Below, piece after piece: positions 27,529 to 37,205 of a DNA stretch of 64,000 nt. This stretch comes from Pseudomonas azotoformans (GTDB taxonomy: Bacteria; Pseudomonadota; Gammaproteobacteria; Pseudomonadales; Pseudomonadaceae): positions 1,116,001 through 1,180,000 of the forward strand of contig NZ_CP014546.1 in assembly GCF_001579805.1 (NCBI RefSeq), read 5' to 3'. The translations under genes were made by a program, and so were the position numbers. Under the pieces are notes generated by a model that saw nothing but the letters and a program-made list of their open reading frames with translations, had not been told where the DNA came from and did no database searches. Each line of letters begins with the position of its first letter. Position 1 is the first letter of the stretch.

Positions 27529-28905
27529 ATGTCGGTACCCCCGCGTGCCGTTCAGCTTAACGAAGCGAACGCGTTCCTTAAGGATCATCCTGAGGTTCTG
27601 TACGTAGACCTTCTAATTGCGGATATGAATGGTGTGGTGCGCGGCAAGCGCATCGAACGCACCAGCCTCCACAAGGTTTACGAGAAGGGCATTAACCTGC
27701 CTGCCTCTTTATTTGCCCTGGATATCAACGGCTCTACGGTGGAAAGCACCGGTCTGGGCCTGGACATCGGTGATGCTGACCGAATCTGTTATCCGATCCC
27801 CGACACCCTGTGCAATGAGCCGTGGCAAAAGCGCCCTACCGCGCAACTGCTGATGACCATGCACGAACTTGAAGGTGAACCTTTCTTCGCCGATCCGCGC
27901 GAAGTGCTCCGCCAAGTTGTAAGCAAATTTGACGACCTCGGTCTGACCATCTGCGCAGCCTTCGAGCTTGAGTTCTACCTGATCGACCAGGAGAACGTGA
28001 ACGGCCGCCCACAACCGCCCCGCTCGCCGATCTCCGGCAAACGCCCGCACTCGACACAGGTCTACCTGATCGACGACCTCGACGAATACGTCGACTGCCT
28101 CCAGGACATCCTGGAAGGTGCCAAAGAGCAAGGCATCCCGGCCGACGCCATCGTCAAGGAAAGTGCCCCGGCGCAGTTCGAAGTGAACCTGCACCACGTC
28201 GCCGACCCGATCAAGGCCTGCGACTACGCGGTACTGCTCAAGCGCCTGATCAAGAACATCGCCTACGACCATGAGATGGACACCACCTTCATGGCCAAGC
28301 CTTACCCAGGCCAGGCAGGCAACGGTTTGCACGTACACATCTCCATTCTGGACAAGGACGGCAAGAACATCTTTGCCAGCGAGGATCCCGAGCAGAACGC
28401 CGCATTGCGTCACGCGATCGGCGGTGTGCTCGAGACCCTGCCCGCCCAAATGGCGTTCCTGTGCCCCAACGTCAACTCCTACCGTCGTTTCGGCGCACAG
28501 TTCTACGTGCCGAACTCGCCGTGCTGGGGCCTGGATAACCGCACCGTGGCGATCCGCGTACCGACCGGCTCGTCCGATGCCGTACGTATCGAACACCGCG
28601 TGGCCGGCGCCGACGCCAACCCTTACCTGCTGATGGCTTCGGTCCTGGCAGGCGTGCACCACGGCCTGACCAACAAGATCGAGCCTGGCGCCCCCGTGGA
28701 AGGCAACAGCTACGAGCAGAACGAACAGAGCCTGCCGAACAACCTGCGCGATGCCCTGCGCGAGTTGGACGACAGCGAGGTGATGGCCAAGTACATCGAT
28801 CCTAAATACATCGATATCTTCGTCGCCTGTAAGGAAAGTGAGCTGGAAGAGTTCGAACACTCCATCTCCGACCTTGAGTACAACTGGTACCTGCATACCG
28901 TCTAA
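27529..28905 (+). CDS. spuI: Glutamine synthetase family protein (gamma-glutamylpolyamine synthetase, SpuI-like)
   Basis: A 458-aa paralogue of the divergent spuB product, with the same GS architecture: LIADMNGVVRGKRIE, AAFELEFYLIDQ, LHVHISILDKDG and RIEHRVAGADANPYLL. In P. aeruginosa SpuI is one of several PuuA-like enzymes making gamma-glutamylated polyamines. I call it SpuI from its divergent position; the enzymes are too alike to tell substrate preference by eye. It ends at a strong terminator. Confidence 0.85.
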   Translation: MSVPPRAVQLNEANAFLKDHPEVLYVDLLIADMNGVVRGKRIERTSLHKVYEKGINLPASLFALDINGSTVESTGLGLDIGDADRICYPIPDTLCNEPWQKRPTAQLLMTMHELEGEPFFADPREVLRQVVSKFDDLGLTICAAFELEFYLIDQENVNGRPQPPRSPISGKRPHSTQVYLIDDLDEYVDCLQDILEGAKEQGIPADAIVKESAPAQFEVNLHHVADPIKACDYAVLLKRLIKNIAYDHEMDTTFMAKPYPGQAGNGLHVHISILDKDGKNIFASEDPEQNAALRHAIGGVLETLPAQMAFLCPNVNSYRRFGAQFYVPNSPCWGLDNRTVAIRVPTGSSDAVRIEHRVAGADANPYLLMASVLAGVHHGLTNKIEPGAPVEGNSYEQNEQSLPNNLRDALRELDDSEVMAKYIDPKYIDIFVACKESELEEFEHSISDLEYNWYLHTV

Positions 28906-28924
28906 ACGGCGGCTGCAATAAAAG

Positions 28925-28958
28925 AATGCCGCAGGCTGAATGGCCTGCGGCATTTTTT
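28925..28958 (+). terminator. Intrinsic terminator after spuI
   Basis: A perfect 12-bp stem (AATGCCGCAGGC/GCCTGCGGCATT), 6-base loop and a T6 run, 19 bp after the spuI stop. Confidence 0.93.
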
Positions 28959-29003
28959 ATGGTGTTCTCTAATACAATGCCCGCTGCCTTGTAGGAGACT
29001 TCC

Positions 29004-29642
29004 ATGACCACCCGCCCCGCCGCCCCTCGCAAACCCCGCGCCCGCAGCCAGGCCCGGATCGACGCGATCCTCGACGCCGCCCGCACTTTGCTGGCCGCCG
29101 AAGGCGTGGCGAGTTTGTCGATCTATAGCGTGGCCGAGCGGGCGCAGATCCCGCCGTCGTCGGTGTATCACTTTTTCGCCAGTGTGCCGGCGTTGTTGGA
29201 AGCCTTGACCGCTGACGTTCACGGCGCATTTCGGGCCGCTATCCAGGCGCCCATCGACCATGACTCACTCAAGCATTGGCGCGACCTGTCCTGCATCGTC
29301 GAGCAGCGCATGCTCACGGTCTACGATCAAGATGCCGCTGCTCGCCAGTTGATCCTGGCCCAGCATGGGCTGACGGAAGTGACCCAGGCGGATCGTCAGC
29401 ACGATCTGGAATTGGGCGATTTGATGCTCACGGTGTTCAACCGTCACTTTGAAGTGCCGACGCTACCGAATGATGTGGACGTGTTTGCGTTGGCCCTGGA
29501 GTTGAGCGACCGCGTGTATGCACGCTCGGTGCATCAGCATGGGTTGATCACGCCGCGTATGGCGGAGGAAGGGATGCGGGTGTTTGATGCGTATGTGGGG
29601 CTGTACCTGCCGCCCTACCTGTCCAAACGCACACAACTGTAG
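29004..29642 (+). CDS. TetR/AcrR family regulator
   Basis: A 212-aa repressor with an N-terminal helix-turn-helix (about 18-60; ILDAARTLLAAEGVASLSIYSVAERAQIPPSSVYHFF) and a C-terminal ligand domain of unknown specificity. GTAGGAG precedes the ATG. It stands alone between the spuI terminator and the convergent ssu operon end, so its target is not obvious from the context; spuI upstream or its own gene are the nearest candidates. Confidence 0.9.
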   Translation: MTTRPAAPRKPRARSQARIDAILDAARTLLAAEGVASLSIYSVAERAQIPPSSVYHFFASVPALLEALTADVHGAFRAAIQAPIDHDSLKHWRDLSCIVEQRMLTVYDQDAAARQLILAQHGLTEVTQADRQHDLELGDLMLTVFNRHFEVPTLPNDVDVFALALELSDRVYARSVHQHGLITPRMAEEGMRVFDAYVGLYLPPYLSKRTQL

Positions 29643-29666
29643 GTGCCGGTTTGCCGGCCCCTACAG
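29637..29666. repeat. REP-like hairpin after the TetR gene
   Basis: Two nested stems (CTGTAGG/CCTACAG and GCCGG/CCGGC) overlap the TetR stop codon and lie just before the ssuF stop at 29679. The form GTAGGTGCCGG...CCTAC is a recurrent intergenic pattern in P. fluorescens, and it can serve as a shared terminator for convergent genes. Confidence 0.65.
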
Positions 29667-29678
29667 GAGGTAGCATGA

Positions 29679-29894
29679 TCACAACTTGGCGATCGACACC
29701 TCAGTCGATTTCACAAACGCAATCACCTCACTGCCAATCACCAGTTCCAGCTCTTTGACCGAGCGGGTAGTGATCACGGATGTCACGATACCGGACGCAG
29801 TCTGCACGTCGATTTCCGACAGCACGTCGCCTTCGACGATTTCCTTGATGGTGCCTTTGAACTGGTTACGCACGTTGATCGCTTTAATAGTCAT
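29679..29894 (-). CDS. ssuF: TOBE/Mop-type molybdopterin-binding protein SsuF
   Basis: A 71-aa molbindin: a single TOBE domain (INVRNQFKGTIKEIVEGDVLSEIDVQ...ELELVIGSEVIAFVKSTEVSI). As the last gene of the ssu cluster it matches SsuF of P. putida, which is required for growth on sulfonates although its mechanism is unclear. Start at ATG 29894, 28 bp after ssuB. Most annotation would give only the domain name; the context justifies the symbol. Confidence 0.88.
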   Translation of the reverse strand: MTIKAINVRNQFKGTIKEIVEGDVLSEIDVQTASGIVTSVITTRSVKELELVIGSEVIAFVKSTEVSIAKL

Positions 29895-29922
29895 GTCGTT
29901 CTCTCTTCGTAGGACAAGTGAG

Positions 29923-30729
29923 TTATTGAGCCCAGCGCAATTGCGTAGGCAGCGGTGAAACAGGTTCAGGTTCCGGCGGTGAGCCCGGCAGGGACAACAC
30001 ACGGTTGAGCACTTCAGCTTCCAGTGCGGCCAGGCGATGTGAGCCGCGGGCGCGTGGGCGTGGCAGGTCGACGATCAGGTCCAAACCGATTTCGCCGTCT
30101 TCGATCAGGATCACCCGGTCGGCAATCGCCACGGCTTCGCTGACGTCGTGGGTGACCAGCAACACTGTGAAGCCGTGCTTTTGCCAGAGGTTTTCGATCA
30201 GTTGCTGCATCTCGATACGGGTCAAGGCATCCAGCGCACCCAACGGCTCATCCAGCAGCAGCAAGCGCGGCTGGTGGATCAGCGCACGGGCCAAGGCCAC
30301 GCGTTGCTTCTGCCCGCCGGACAGCGCCGCTGGCCATTCATTGGCGCGCTCGGCCAGGCCGACCGCTTCCAGGGCTTCCAACGCTTTGGGGCGCCAGTTG
30401 CCTTTAAGGCCCAGGCCGACGTTGTCGATGATCTTTTTCCAGGGCAGCAGGCGCGCCTCCTGGAACATCAACCGCGTGTCTTCAATCGCTTCGCTCAACG
30501 GCGCGGAACCGGCCAGCAGTTCGCCGCCGCTGGCCTTATCCAGGCCGGCCAGCAGGCGCAGCAAAGTACTTTTGCCGCAACCACTGCGCCCGACCACTGC
30601 TACGAATTGCCCGGCCGGAATATGCAGGTCGATGTCCTTGAGCACTTCGCGCGCACCAAAGGCCTTGCGCAGCTTGCGAACCGCGAGGGGAATGCCCTTG
30701 AGCAGGCGCGGGGGTTGTTGAGCTGTCAT
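29923..30729 (-). CDS. ssuB: Aliphatic sulfonate ABC transporter ATP-binding protein
   Basis: A 268-aa ATPase for sulfonate uptake. Walker [12 protein letters not shown], signature [13 protein letters not shown], Walker [13 protein letters not shown] and H-loop [11 protein letters not shown] are present. Its ATG overlaps the ssuC stop by 4 bp (ATGA). The gene is followed by ssuF and works with SsuA (binding) and SsuC (permease). Confidence 0.94.
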   Translation of the reverse strand: MTAQQPPRLLKGIPLAVRKLRKAFGAREVLKDIDLHIPAGQFVAVVGRSGCGKSTLLRLLAGLDKASGGELLAGSAPLSEAIEDTRLMFQEARLLPWKKIIDNVGLGLKGNWRPKALEALEAVGLAERANEWPAALSGGQKQRVALARALIHQPRLLLLDEPLGALDALTRIEMQQLIENLWQKHGFTVLLVTHDVSEAVAIADRVILIEDGEIGLDLIVDLPRPRARGSHRLAALEAEVLNRVLSLPGSPPEPEPVSPLPTQLRWAQ

Positions 30730-31514
30730 GCCGCACCTCCTTTATTCACTTGATACGCCGGATGCCAGCGCAGCCACACACGCTCCAGACCGCGCGCCGC
30801 CAGATCGGCCAGCTTGCCGAGGATCGCGTACATGACAATGGCCAGTACCACCACGTCGGTTTGCAGGAATTCGCGGGCGTTCATCGCCAGGTAACCGATA
30901 CCGGAACTGGCGGAGATGGTTTCCGCCACGATCAGCGTCAGCCACATGAAACCCAGGGCAAAGCGCACGCCCACCAAAATCGATGGCAGCGCGCCCGGCA
31001 GGATCACCTGCCGGAACAGGCTGAACCCGGACAAGCCGTAGCTGCGCGACATTTCCACCAGCGCCGGGTCGACGTTGCGGATGCCGTGGTAGGTGTTGAG
31101 GTAAATCGGGAACAGCGTGCCGAGGGCGACCAGGAAAATCTTCGCCGTCTCATCAATGCCAAACCACAGGATCACCAGCGGAATCAGCGCCAAATGCGGC
31201 ACGTTGCGGATCATCTGCACCGAACTGTCCAGCAGGCGTTCGCCCCACTTCGACAGGCCGGTGATAAAGCCCAGGGCCAGGCCGATACTGCCACCAATCA
31301 CGAAACCCAGGCCCGCGCGCCAGCCACTGATGGCCAGGTGAGTCCAGATTTCGCCGCTGGCAACCAAGTGGACACCGGCGGCGATCACGGCACTGGGTGC
31401 CGGCAGAATGCGGGTCGACAACCAACCCGCCGACACCGACAGCTGCCACACCGCGAGTAACAAAATCGGCAGCACCCAAGGCGCCACGCGATGACTCAAT
31501 TTTTCATAGTTCAT
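30726..31514 (-). CDS. ssuC: Aliphatic sulfonate ABC transporter permease
   Basis: The 262-aa inner-membrane permease has six or so membrane segments and the EAA-like motif [27 protein letters not shown]. It pairs with SsuB and SsuA. Starts 8 bp after ssuD, so tightly cotranscribed. Confidence 0.94.
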   Translation of the reverse strand: MNYEKLSHRVAPWVLPILLLAVWQLSVSAGWLSTRILPAPSAVIAAGVHLVASGEIWTHLAISGWRAGLGFVIGGSIGLALGFITGLSKWGERLLDSSVQMIRNVPHLALIPLVILWFGIDETAKIFLVALGTLFPIYLNTYHGIRNVDPALVEMSRSYGLSGFSLFRQVILPGALPSILVGVRFALGFMWLTLIVAETISASSGIGYLAMNAREFLQTDVVVLAIVMYAILGKLADLAARGLERVWLRWHPAYQVNKGGAA

Positions 31515-31522
31515 GGGCTGCC

Positions 31523-32671
31523 TCAGCTCGCCGACGCAGCTTTGGGAAGGATGTCGTTGGCGACCATTTCGCCGAACGGGCTGACGTAACCGGCGCTTTT
31601 CGGCAGCTCGGGACGTTCGATATCCAGGTGTGGGAACAGCAGCTCCGCGACGCGATACGACTCTTCCAGGTGTGGATAACCGGAGAAAATAAAGGTGTCG
31701 ATGCCCAGGGCGGCGTATTCCTTCACGCGTGCCGCCACGGTTGGGCCATCACCCACCAGCGCGGTGCCTGCACCGCCACGCACCAGGCCGACGCCGGCCC
31801 ACAGGTTGGGGCTGACTTCCAGGTTGTCGCGGCTGCCGCCGTGCAACGCGGCCATGCGTTGCTGGCCTACCGAGTCAAAGCGCGACAACGAGGCCTGGGC
31901 GCGGGCGATGGTGTCGTCGTCCACATGGGAGATCAATTTGTCGGCGGCTTTCCATGCCTCTTCGTTGGTTTCACGAACGATCACATGCAAGCGAATGCCG
32001 AAGCGCAGGGTACGGCCGAGGTTCTCGGCCTTGGCCCGCACCTGTGCGATCTTTTCCGCAACGGCGGCAGGCGGCTCACCCCAGGTCAGCACCATTTCCA
32101 CTTGCTCGGCCGCCAGGTCCTGGGCCGCCTCGGAAGAACCACCGAAGTACAGCGGCGGACGCGGTTGCTGGATCGGCGGATACAGCAGCTTGGCGCCTTT
32201 GACGCTGATGTGCTCACCGTCGTAATCCACGGTTTCGCCTTCCAGCACACGGCGCCAGATGCGCGTGAATTCCACCGAGGCCTGATAGCGCTCTTCGTGG
32301 CTAAGGAACAAGCCGTCGCCGGCCAATTCTTCCGGGTCACCCCCAGTGACCAGATTGAACAAGGCACGCCCGCCGGACAGTCGGTCCAGGGTCGCGGCCT
32401 GACGCGCGGCCACCGTCGGGGAAATGATCCCGGGGCGCAGGGCAACCAGGAATTTCAGACGCTGGGTCACCGGGATCAGCGAGGCCGCCACCAACCACGA
32501 GTCTTCGCAGGAGCGGCCGGTAGGGATCAGCACCCCGCCGAAACCCAGACGGTCAGCGGCCTGGGCCACTTGCTGCAGGTAACCGTGGTCGACGGCGCGA
32601 GCGCCTTCGGCGGTGCCAAGGTAATGGCCGTCGCCGTGGGTAGGCAGGAACCAGAAAATATTGAGGCTCAT
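31523..32671 (-). CDS. ssuD: FMNH2-dependent alkanesulfonate monooxygenase
   Basis: The 382-aa flavin-dependent luciferase-fold enzyme cleaves alkanesulfonates to aldehyde and sulfite. It opens with the typical [19 protein letters not shown] and contains the FLVALRPG and [11 protein letters not shown] segments of SsuD, with length as expected (about 380). FMNH2 is supplied by SsuE from the same operon. Confidence 0.95.
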   Translation of the reverse strand: MSLNIFWFLPTHGDGHYLGTAEGARAVDHGYLQQVAQAADRLGFGGVLIPTGRSCEDSWLVAASLIPVTQRLKFLVALRPGIISPTVAARQAATLDRLSGGRALFNLVTGGDPEELAGDGLFLSHEERYQASVEFTRIWRRVLEGETVDYDGEHISVKGAKLLYPPIQQPRPPLYFGGSSEAAQDLAAEQVEMVLTWGEPPAAVAEKIAQVRAKAENLGRTLRFGIRLHVIVRETNEEAWKAADKLISHVDDDTIARAQASLSRFDSVGQQRMAALHGGSRDNLEVSPNLWAGVGLVRGGAGTALVGDGPTVAARVKEYAALGIDTFIFSGYPHLEESYRVAELLFPHLDIERPELPKSAGYVSPFGEMVANDILPKAASAS

Positions 32672-32696
32672 GGAGTTGTCTCCTGAAGAAATCGGA

Positions 32697-33665
32697 TTAC
32701 GGCGCTTTGGCCACGGCGGCGGGGGGTGTCCAGATCACGTCCTTGATGTTCAAGGGCTTGGGGATCAATTTGAGCTGGTAGAAGCTGTCGGCAATTTTCT
32801 GCTGGGCGGCCACCACTTCTGGGGTCAGGAACAGCGCGCCGTAGCCTTGGCGTTTCACCGAAGTCAGGGTGATGTCGGCTGGCAAACCGAGCAGAGGTGC
32901 GACTTGTTCAGTCACTTCCTGCGGGTTGGCCTTGGACCATTCGCCCACGGCGCGCACTTCTTCGATCAGCGCCTTGACCACTTCAGGGTGTTTTTCAGCG
33001 TAAGGCTTGGTCGCCAGGTAAAACTGGTGGTTGTCCGCGATACCGGTGCCGTCACGCAGGGTGCGCGCTTGCAGTTGTTTCTCGGCGGCGGCCTGGTACG
33101 GGTCCCAGATGACCCACGCGTCCACGCTGCCGCGCTCGAAGGCCGCACGCGCGTCGGCGGGCGGCAGGAACACGGTCTGCACATCGGTGTATTTCAGGCC
33201 GGCGTCTTCCAGGGCACGCACTAGCAGGTAATGCACGTTGGAGCCTTTGTTCAGGACGATTTTCTTGCCCTTGAGTTCGGCCACGGATTTGATCGGTGAG
33301 TCTTTCGGCACCAGGATCGCTTCGCTGGTCGGTGCAGGTGGCTCGTAGGCGACGTAGAGCAAGTCGGCACCGGCGGCCTGGGCGAAGACGGGCGGGGTTT
33401 CGCCGGTGACGCCGAAGTCGATGGAGCCGACGTTCAGGCCTTCGAGCAATTGCGGGCCGCCAGGGAACTCGGTCCACTGCACGTTCACACCTTGGGCAGC
33501 CAGGCGTTTTTCCAAGGTGCCCTTGGCCTTGAGCAGCACCAGCGTGCCGTACTTCTGATAACCGATCCGCAGGGTCTCGGCGGCTTGGGCTTGAACAATG
33601 GCGCCGAAGGACACAGCCGCAGCAAACAGTGCGACCAGACCACGACGCAAGATGACAGTGCGCAT
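32697..33665 (-). CDS. ssuA: Aliphatic sulfonate-binding periplasmic protein
   Basis: A 322-aa binding protein with a signal peptide (cut after AQA, about residue 28) and then [18 protein letters not shown], typical of SsuA. It captures alkanesulfonates for the SsuBC importer. It is the second gene of ssuEADCBF, 95 bp after ssuE. Confidence 0.94.
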   Translation of the reverse strand: MRTVILRRGLVALFAAAVSFGAIVQAQAAETLRIGYQKYGTLVLLKAKGTLEKRLAAQGVNVQWTEFPGGPQLLEGLNVGSIDFGVTGETPPVFAQAAGADLLYVAYEPPAPTSEAILVPKDSPIKSVAELKGKKIVLNKGSNVHYLLVRALEDAGLKYTDVQTVFLPPADARAAFERGSVDAWVIWDPYQAAAEKQLQARTLRDGTGIADNHQFYLATKPYAEKHPEVVKALIEEVRAVGEWSKANPQEVTEQVAPLLGLPADITLTSVKRQGYGALFLTPEVVAAQQKIADSFYQLKLIPKPLNIKDVIWTPPAAVAKAP

Positions 33666-33760
33666 GGCGCTCTCTCCAAATAATGCGTTCAGGGGGTTGG
33701 CTGCACCTGCTTGGCCGTTGGCGGCTGAGTAAGGTGAGTTTTTTTACATTTCGGTGTGGC

Positions 33761-34354
33761 TTAAATGCTCCAGCGAGCACTCAACAAACGTTCATTCAAC
33801 ACATGGGGGTCCAGCGGTTTCGGGCGACGGGCCATGGCGCCGTAGAGCGTTTCCAGGGCTTCGTGCAAACGGTGTTCAAGTACCGGCACCAGTTGCGCCT
33901 GGGCGCTGCCTTCGCCGTAGGCGATCTGGCTGTCTTCGGCAAAGATGCCGTGGAGCAATTCCTGGGCCTTCAGCGCCGACAGCACCGGCTTCAAGGCATA
34001 GTCCACCGCCAGCATGTGGGCGATGCTGCCACCGGTAGCCATCGGCAACACGATCTTGTGGGCCAGGGCGCGCTCGGGCAGCAGGTCCAGCACGGTTTTC
34101 AGCGCACCGGAAAACGAAGCCTTGTACACCGGCGTGGCGATCACCAGGCCGTCAGCGTTAGCCACTTGCTGCAACAGGTCGATGACCTTGGGGCTGTCGA
34201 AGCGCGCATGCAGCAGGTCTTCAGCCGGGAAGTCCCGTATCTGGTAACTCACCACTTCTACGCCTTTGTCTTGCAACCACTGACGGGTTTTATCCAGCAA
34301 CACCCCGGAGCGGGAACGCTGGCTGGGACTGCCTCCAAGTGTTACGACCAACAT
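33761..34354 (-). CDS. ssuE: NAD(P)H-dependent FMN reductase
   Basis: A 197-aa flavodoxin-fold reductase with the phosphate-binding [11 protein letters not shown] near the N-terminus and the [13 protein letters not shown] loop. Delivers FMNH2 to SsuD. First gene of the operon; the AT-rich stretch upstream (34410-34500) should carry the sulfur-starvation promoter. Confidence 0.94.
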   Translation of the reverse strand: MLVVTLGGSPSQRSRSGVLLDKTRQWLQDKGVEVVSYQIRDFPAEDLLHARFDSPKVIDLLQQVANADGLVIATPVYKASFSGALKTVLDLLPERALAHKIVLPMATGGSIAHMLAVDYALKPVLSALKAQELLHGIFAEDSQIAYGEGSAQAQLVPVLEHRLHEALETLYGAMARRPKPLDPHVLNERLLSARWSI

Positions 34355-34505
34355 GCAGGAATTCCTTGAGCAGGTGTCGGCGGTTCGCTGTGTGGCGATG
34401 GCGCCAAGATAGAACAGACCTTATCAGCAGATTCATATATCTTTAAATCTTATTTTTTCATGTGTTTATTCTTTAAATGCATATACGAGATATGAAATCT
34501 CAGGC
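34355..34505. promoter_or_regulatory. AT-rich promoter region of ssuE
   Basis: About 150 bp between ssuE and the lsfA terminator turn sharply AT-rich (34425-34500), unlike the GC-rich genes. Repeated CTTTAAAT units (at about 34441 and 34471) and an AGATTCATAT/ATATGAAATCT imperfect inverted repeat are visible. A LysR-type activator such as CysB would be expected from the family; no exact site is claimed. Confidence 0.45.
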
Positions 34506-34531
34506 GAAAAAAAAGGCCGTCGAAACGGCCT
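34506..34531 (-). terminator. Intrinsic terminator after lsfA
   Basis: On the minus strand: 7-bp stem AGGCCGT/ACGGCCT with a 4-base loop, then eight T (A34507-A34514 on the plus strand). Confidence 0.9.
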
Positions 34532-34550
34532 CAAAACCCCTGCTATGTGA

Positions 34551-35189
34551 TCAGCGATTCGGTTGTGGCGTGAGGCGCAGGTACGGCTTCACCGCGCGAT
34601 ACCCCTTCGGAAAGCGTTTCTTGATCTCTTCCTCATCCCTGAGCGACGGCACGATCACCACTTCATCACCGTCCTGCCAGTTGGCGGGCGTGGCGACCTT
34701 GTGGTTGTCGGTCAGCTGCAACGAGTCGATGACCCGCAGGATTTCGTGGAAGTTGCGCCCGGTGCTGGCCGGGTAGGTGATGGTCAGGCGGATCTTCTTG
34801 TTCGGGTCGATCACGAACAAGGAGCGCACCGTGAGCGTGTCACTGGCGTTGGGATGGATCAGGTCGTACAGGTCGGACACTTTACGATCGGCATCGGCCA
34901 GGATCGGGAAGTTGACGAGGGTGTTCTGGGTTTCGTTGATGTCTTCGATCCACTTGTGGTGCGAATCCACCGGGTCGACCGAGAGGGCGATGGCCTTGAC
35001 GCCACGCTTGGCGAATTCGTCCTTGAGCTTGGCGGTGAAGCCCAGCTCGGTGGTGCACACCGGGGTGAAATCCGCCGGGTGGGAAAACAGCACACCCCAG
35101 CTATCGCCCAGCCATTCGTGGAAACGAATCTTGCCGGCGCTGGAATCCTGTTCGAAGTCGGGGGCGATATCGCCCAGTCTTAGGCTCAT
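34551..35189 (-). CDS. lsfA: 1-Cys peroxiredoxin, sulfate-starvation induced
   Basis: A 212-aa Prdx6-type peroxiredoxin with the peroxidatic cysteine C45 in HPADFTPVCTTE and no resolving cysteine. It reduces peroxides. In P. putida and P. aeruginosa LsfA is induced on sulfate limitation and lies next to the ssu genes, as here, so the symbol follows context as well as sequence. It is separated from ssuE by its own terminator, so it is not in the ssuE transcript. Confidence 0.92.
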   Translation of the reverse strand: MSLRLGDIAPDFEQDSSAGKIRFHEWLGDSWGVLFSHPADFTPVCTTELGFTAKLKDEFAKRGVKAIALSVDPVDSHHKWIEDINETQNTLVNFPILADADRKVSDLYDLIHPNASDTLTVRSLFVIDPNKKIRLTITYPASTGRNFHEILRVIDSLQLTDNHKVATPANWQDGDEVVIVPSLRDEEEIKKRFPKGYRAVKPYLRLTPQPNR

Positions 35190-35461
35190 GGTGTGGCTCC
35201 TGGTGAGTGCTTATGGAGCCCACTGTGCATGGAATAGGGATAATTTAAAAAGAATAAATATCGATTTATCTAGACGATAATAGAATATTAAAAATCTGTT
35301 CATTGGACGTATCCGAAGGCGAGGAGCACCATCGTTTCCAAGGTTCGAGAAGGCCTTGAGACGCTGTACAAAGAGGGGTTCAGGAAGGGCTTGCGGGGGT
35401 TTAGCCCGACTTGGAAGTAAAACACCTTGCCCGGTGTTGCACCGGGCAAGGTTTTACGCAG
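35190..35461. other. Gap between the porin and lsfA
   Basis: This 272-bp stretch contains the AT-rich lsfA promoter (about 35230-35300) and, on the plus strand at 35328-35421, an open frame without a start codon reading KVREGLETLYKEGFRKGL and ending at TAA 35419. Its charged, coding-like composition suggests a gene remnant. The porin's terminator is at 35425. Confidence 0.4.
35418..35451 (-). terminator. Terminator after the OprD-family porin
   Basis: A perfect 11-bp stem (CCTTGCCCGGT/ACCGGGCAAGG) with loop GTTGC, followed on the minus strand by a modest T-rich tail. It ends 10 bp from the porin stop. Confidence 0.8.
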
Positions 35462-36835
35462 TTACTTGAACGCGTAGGTGTAGCTTACGATGACGCGGTT
35501 TTCGTCCTGATCGCGCGCGGCGGCAACATCGTTGCGCCACATAGCGTTTTTCCAGGCCACGCCAACGTTTTTGAACAGGCCTTCTGGTACGACGTAGGCA
35601 ACAGTGATGTCACGCTCCCACTCGGACTGGCCGGTGAACTCAGCGCGGGTGCTGTTGACGGTGTCAATGTCAGTACCTTTGAGGTACACAACACCAGCGG
35701 TCAGGCCAGGCACGCCAACCTTGGCGAAGTCGTAGGAGTAGCGAGCTTGCCAGGTACGTTCGCCAGCACGGGCGAACTTGGCGATCTGCATGTCAGTGGT
35801 CAGGTAAGCGGACGAACCGTCGCCTTGGTTCAACCAAGGGAAGTCGCTGCTACCGTTGCTGACTTGGTAACCACCACCGAAGGTGTGACCGGCAACGGTG
35901 TACAGGAACAGACCGCTGTACAGGTTGTTATCAACCTTGCCGCGACCGGAGTTCACACCGCTGTAGTTGCCCGACGAGAAGTAGGCGGATTCGTGACCGT
36001 TCTTACCGTCGTCGGAGCTGTTGAAGTAACGCAGGTCAGACTTCAGCACGCCCGGGCCGATTGCCCAGTTGTGAGTCAGGCCCAGGAAGTGTTGCTTGTA
36101 GAAATCTTCCAGGTTGCCGTAGTAGTACTGTGCAGTCAGGTCCTTGGTGATCTTGTAGTCACCACCGGCATAGTAGAACTTGTTGCTGTCACGCCAGTTG
36201 GCGCCACGGGAGTTGGCACCCGAGATCGACAGGTTGTCGACGTTGCTGGAGTTACGACCTTTGGCTTTTTCGATCTGACCCGCAACCAGCGTCAGGTCTT
36301 TGTTGAGATCGTTGGTAGTGATCTGGCCGCCTTGGAAGGTCTGCGGCAGCAGACGACCGTCGTTGGTCACGATAACCGGCAGTTTAGGCTGCAGGGTACC
36401 CAGCTTCAGCTCGGTCTGGGAGATCTTGGCTTTGGCAGTCAGGCCCAGGCTCGAGTAGTTATCAACGGCTTCGCCATTGGACTTGCTCGGGAACACAGTG
36501 CCGCCGTAGGAGGACGCAGTGGCGCCGTTGGTGCCGCCGCCGGAATCCAGGCGAACGCCCAGCAGACCGATTGCGTCAAGGCCGAAACCTACGGTGCCTT
36601 GGGTGTAACCGGAGATGAAGCGCAGGTCGAAGCCTTGGCCCCACTCTTCCTGCTTGCTCTGAACACCGGCGCGCTTGTTAGCAGCAGTGCCAGCAGCCGA
36701 GTCACGGTTGTCCGTGTTGATGTAAAAGTTACGCAGACCCAGTGTTACTTTGCTGTCATCGATGAAACCGGCAGCGCCTGCTTGCTGAGCGATTGCGCCC
36801 AGGGCTACAGCCAGTGCCAAGGTGGACTTCTTCAT
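35462..36835 (-). CDS. OprD family outer membrane porin (OprE-like)
   Basis: A 457-aa precursor with a signal peptide (MKKSTLALAVALGAIAQQAGA) and a long beta-barrel of alternating strands and Gly/Asn-rich turns, ending in the aromatic strand VIVSYTYAFK. Family features are FIDDSKVTLGLRNFYINTD at the start and the central GNLEDFYKQHFLGLTHNW. In P. putida an OprE-type porin flanks the lsfA-ssu genes, so it may admit sulfonates or sulfate esters. No substrate can be read from the sequence alone. Confidence 0.9.
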   Translation of the reverse strand: MKKSTLALAVALGAIAQQAGAAGFIDDSKVTLGLRNFYINTDNRDSAAGTAANKRAGVQSKQEEWGQGFDLRFISGYTQGTVGFGLDAIGLLGVRLDSGGGTNGATASSYGGTVFPSKSNGEAVDNYSSLGLTAKAKISQTELKLGTLQPKLPVIVTNDGRLLPQTFQGGQITTNDLNKDLTLVAGQIEKAKGRNSSNVDNLSISGANSRGANWRDSNKFYYAGGDYKITKDLTAQYYYGNLEDFYKQHFLGLTHNWAIGPGVLKSDLRYFNSSDDGKNGHESAYFSSGNYSGVNSGRGKVDNNLYSGLFLYTVAGHTFGGGYQVSNGSSDFPWLNQGDGSSAYLTTDMQIAKFARAGERTWQARYSYDFAKVGVPGLTAGVVYLKGTDIDTVNSTRAEFTGQSEWERDITVAYVVPEGLFKNVGVAWKNAMWRNDVAAARDQDENRVIVSYTYAFK

Positions 36836-37205
36836 GTACCGCTCCTCTCATTTCTAATTTTTGTATTTCTTTGGTCTCGGGTCTGACGCCCTCGATCCAC
36901 AGATGCGCGATTAGCGCCAGATAGTGACTACCAAGTCAATCGTAACCTTGTGTGTCTACTACCTTCGTCTAATCGCAGTTGATTTGGTCCCTGCAGGGTA
37001 ATGAGTTTTTCATACACCCAAAAAGAATTGTTTCATTCTTTTTCATACGATTTGGGAATAAGGCTTTTGATGATGCGGACCCGTCAGGGTAGACGAACCG
37101 CTCCATAAGCTAATTCCTAAAGGGTATTTGTTAGCGCTTTTTTAGATCGATTAGTGTGGCCGTACTGTTGCATACGTCACCCACGATCAAAAAGGCGACG
37201 CCATC
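36836..37205. other. 370-bp divergent promoter region, porin / TauA-like gene
   Basis: Non-coding as far as I can see. It carries an AT-rich zone and a 9-bp dyad at 37020-37043. Transcription start sites for both genes should be here, but no clear sigma-70 pair stands out. Confidence 0.5.
37020..37043. promoter_or_regulatory. 9-bp perfect dyad in the porin / TauA-like promoter
   Basis: AAAAAGAAT and its exact complement ATTCTTTTT are separated by 6 bases, about 160 bp from the TauA-like start and 185 bp from the porin start. A symmetric regulator site is plausible, but AT-rich dyads also occur by chance. Confidence 0.45.

Noticed and set aside
29004..29642. TetR gene as regulator of the ssu genes
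   Set aside because: It is convergent to the far (3') end of the ssu operon, not near its promoter, so the position gives no support.
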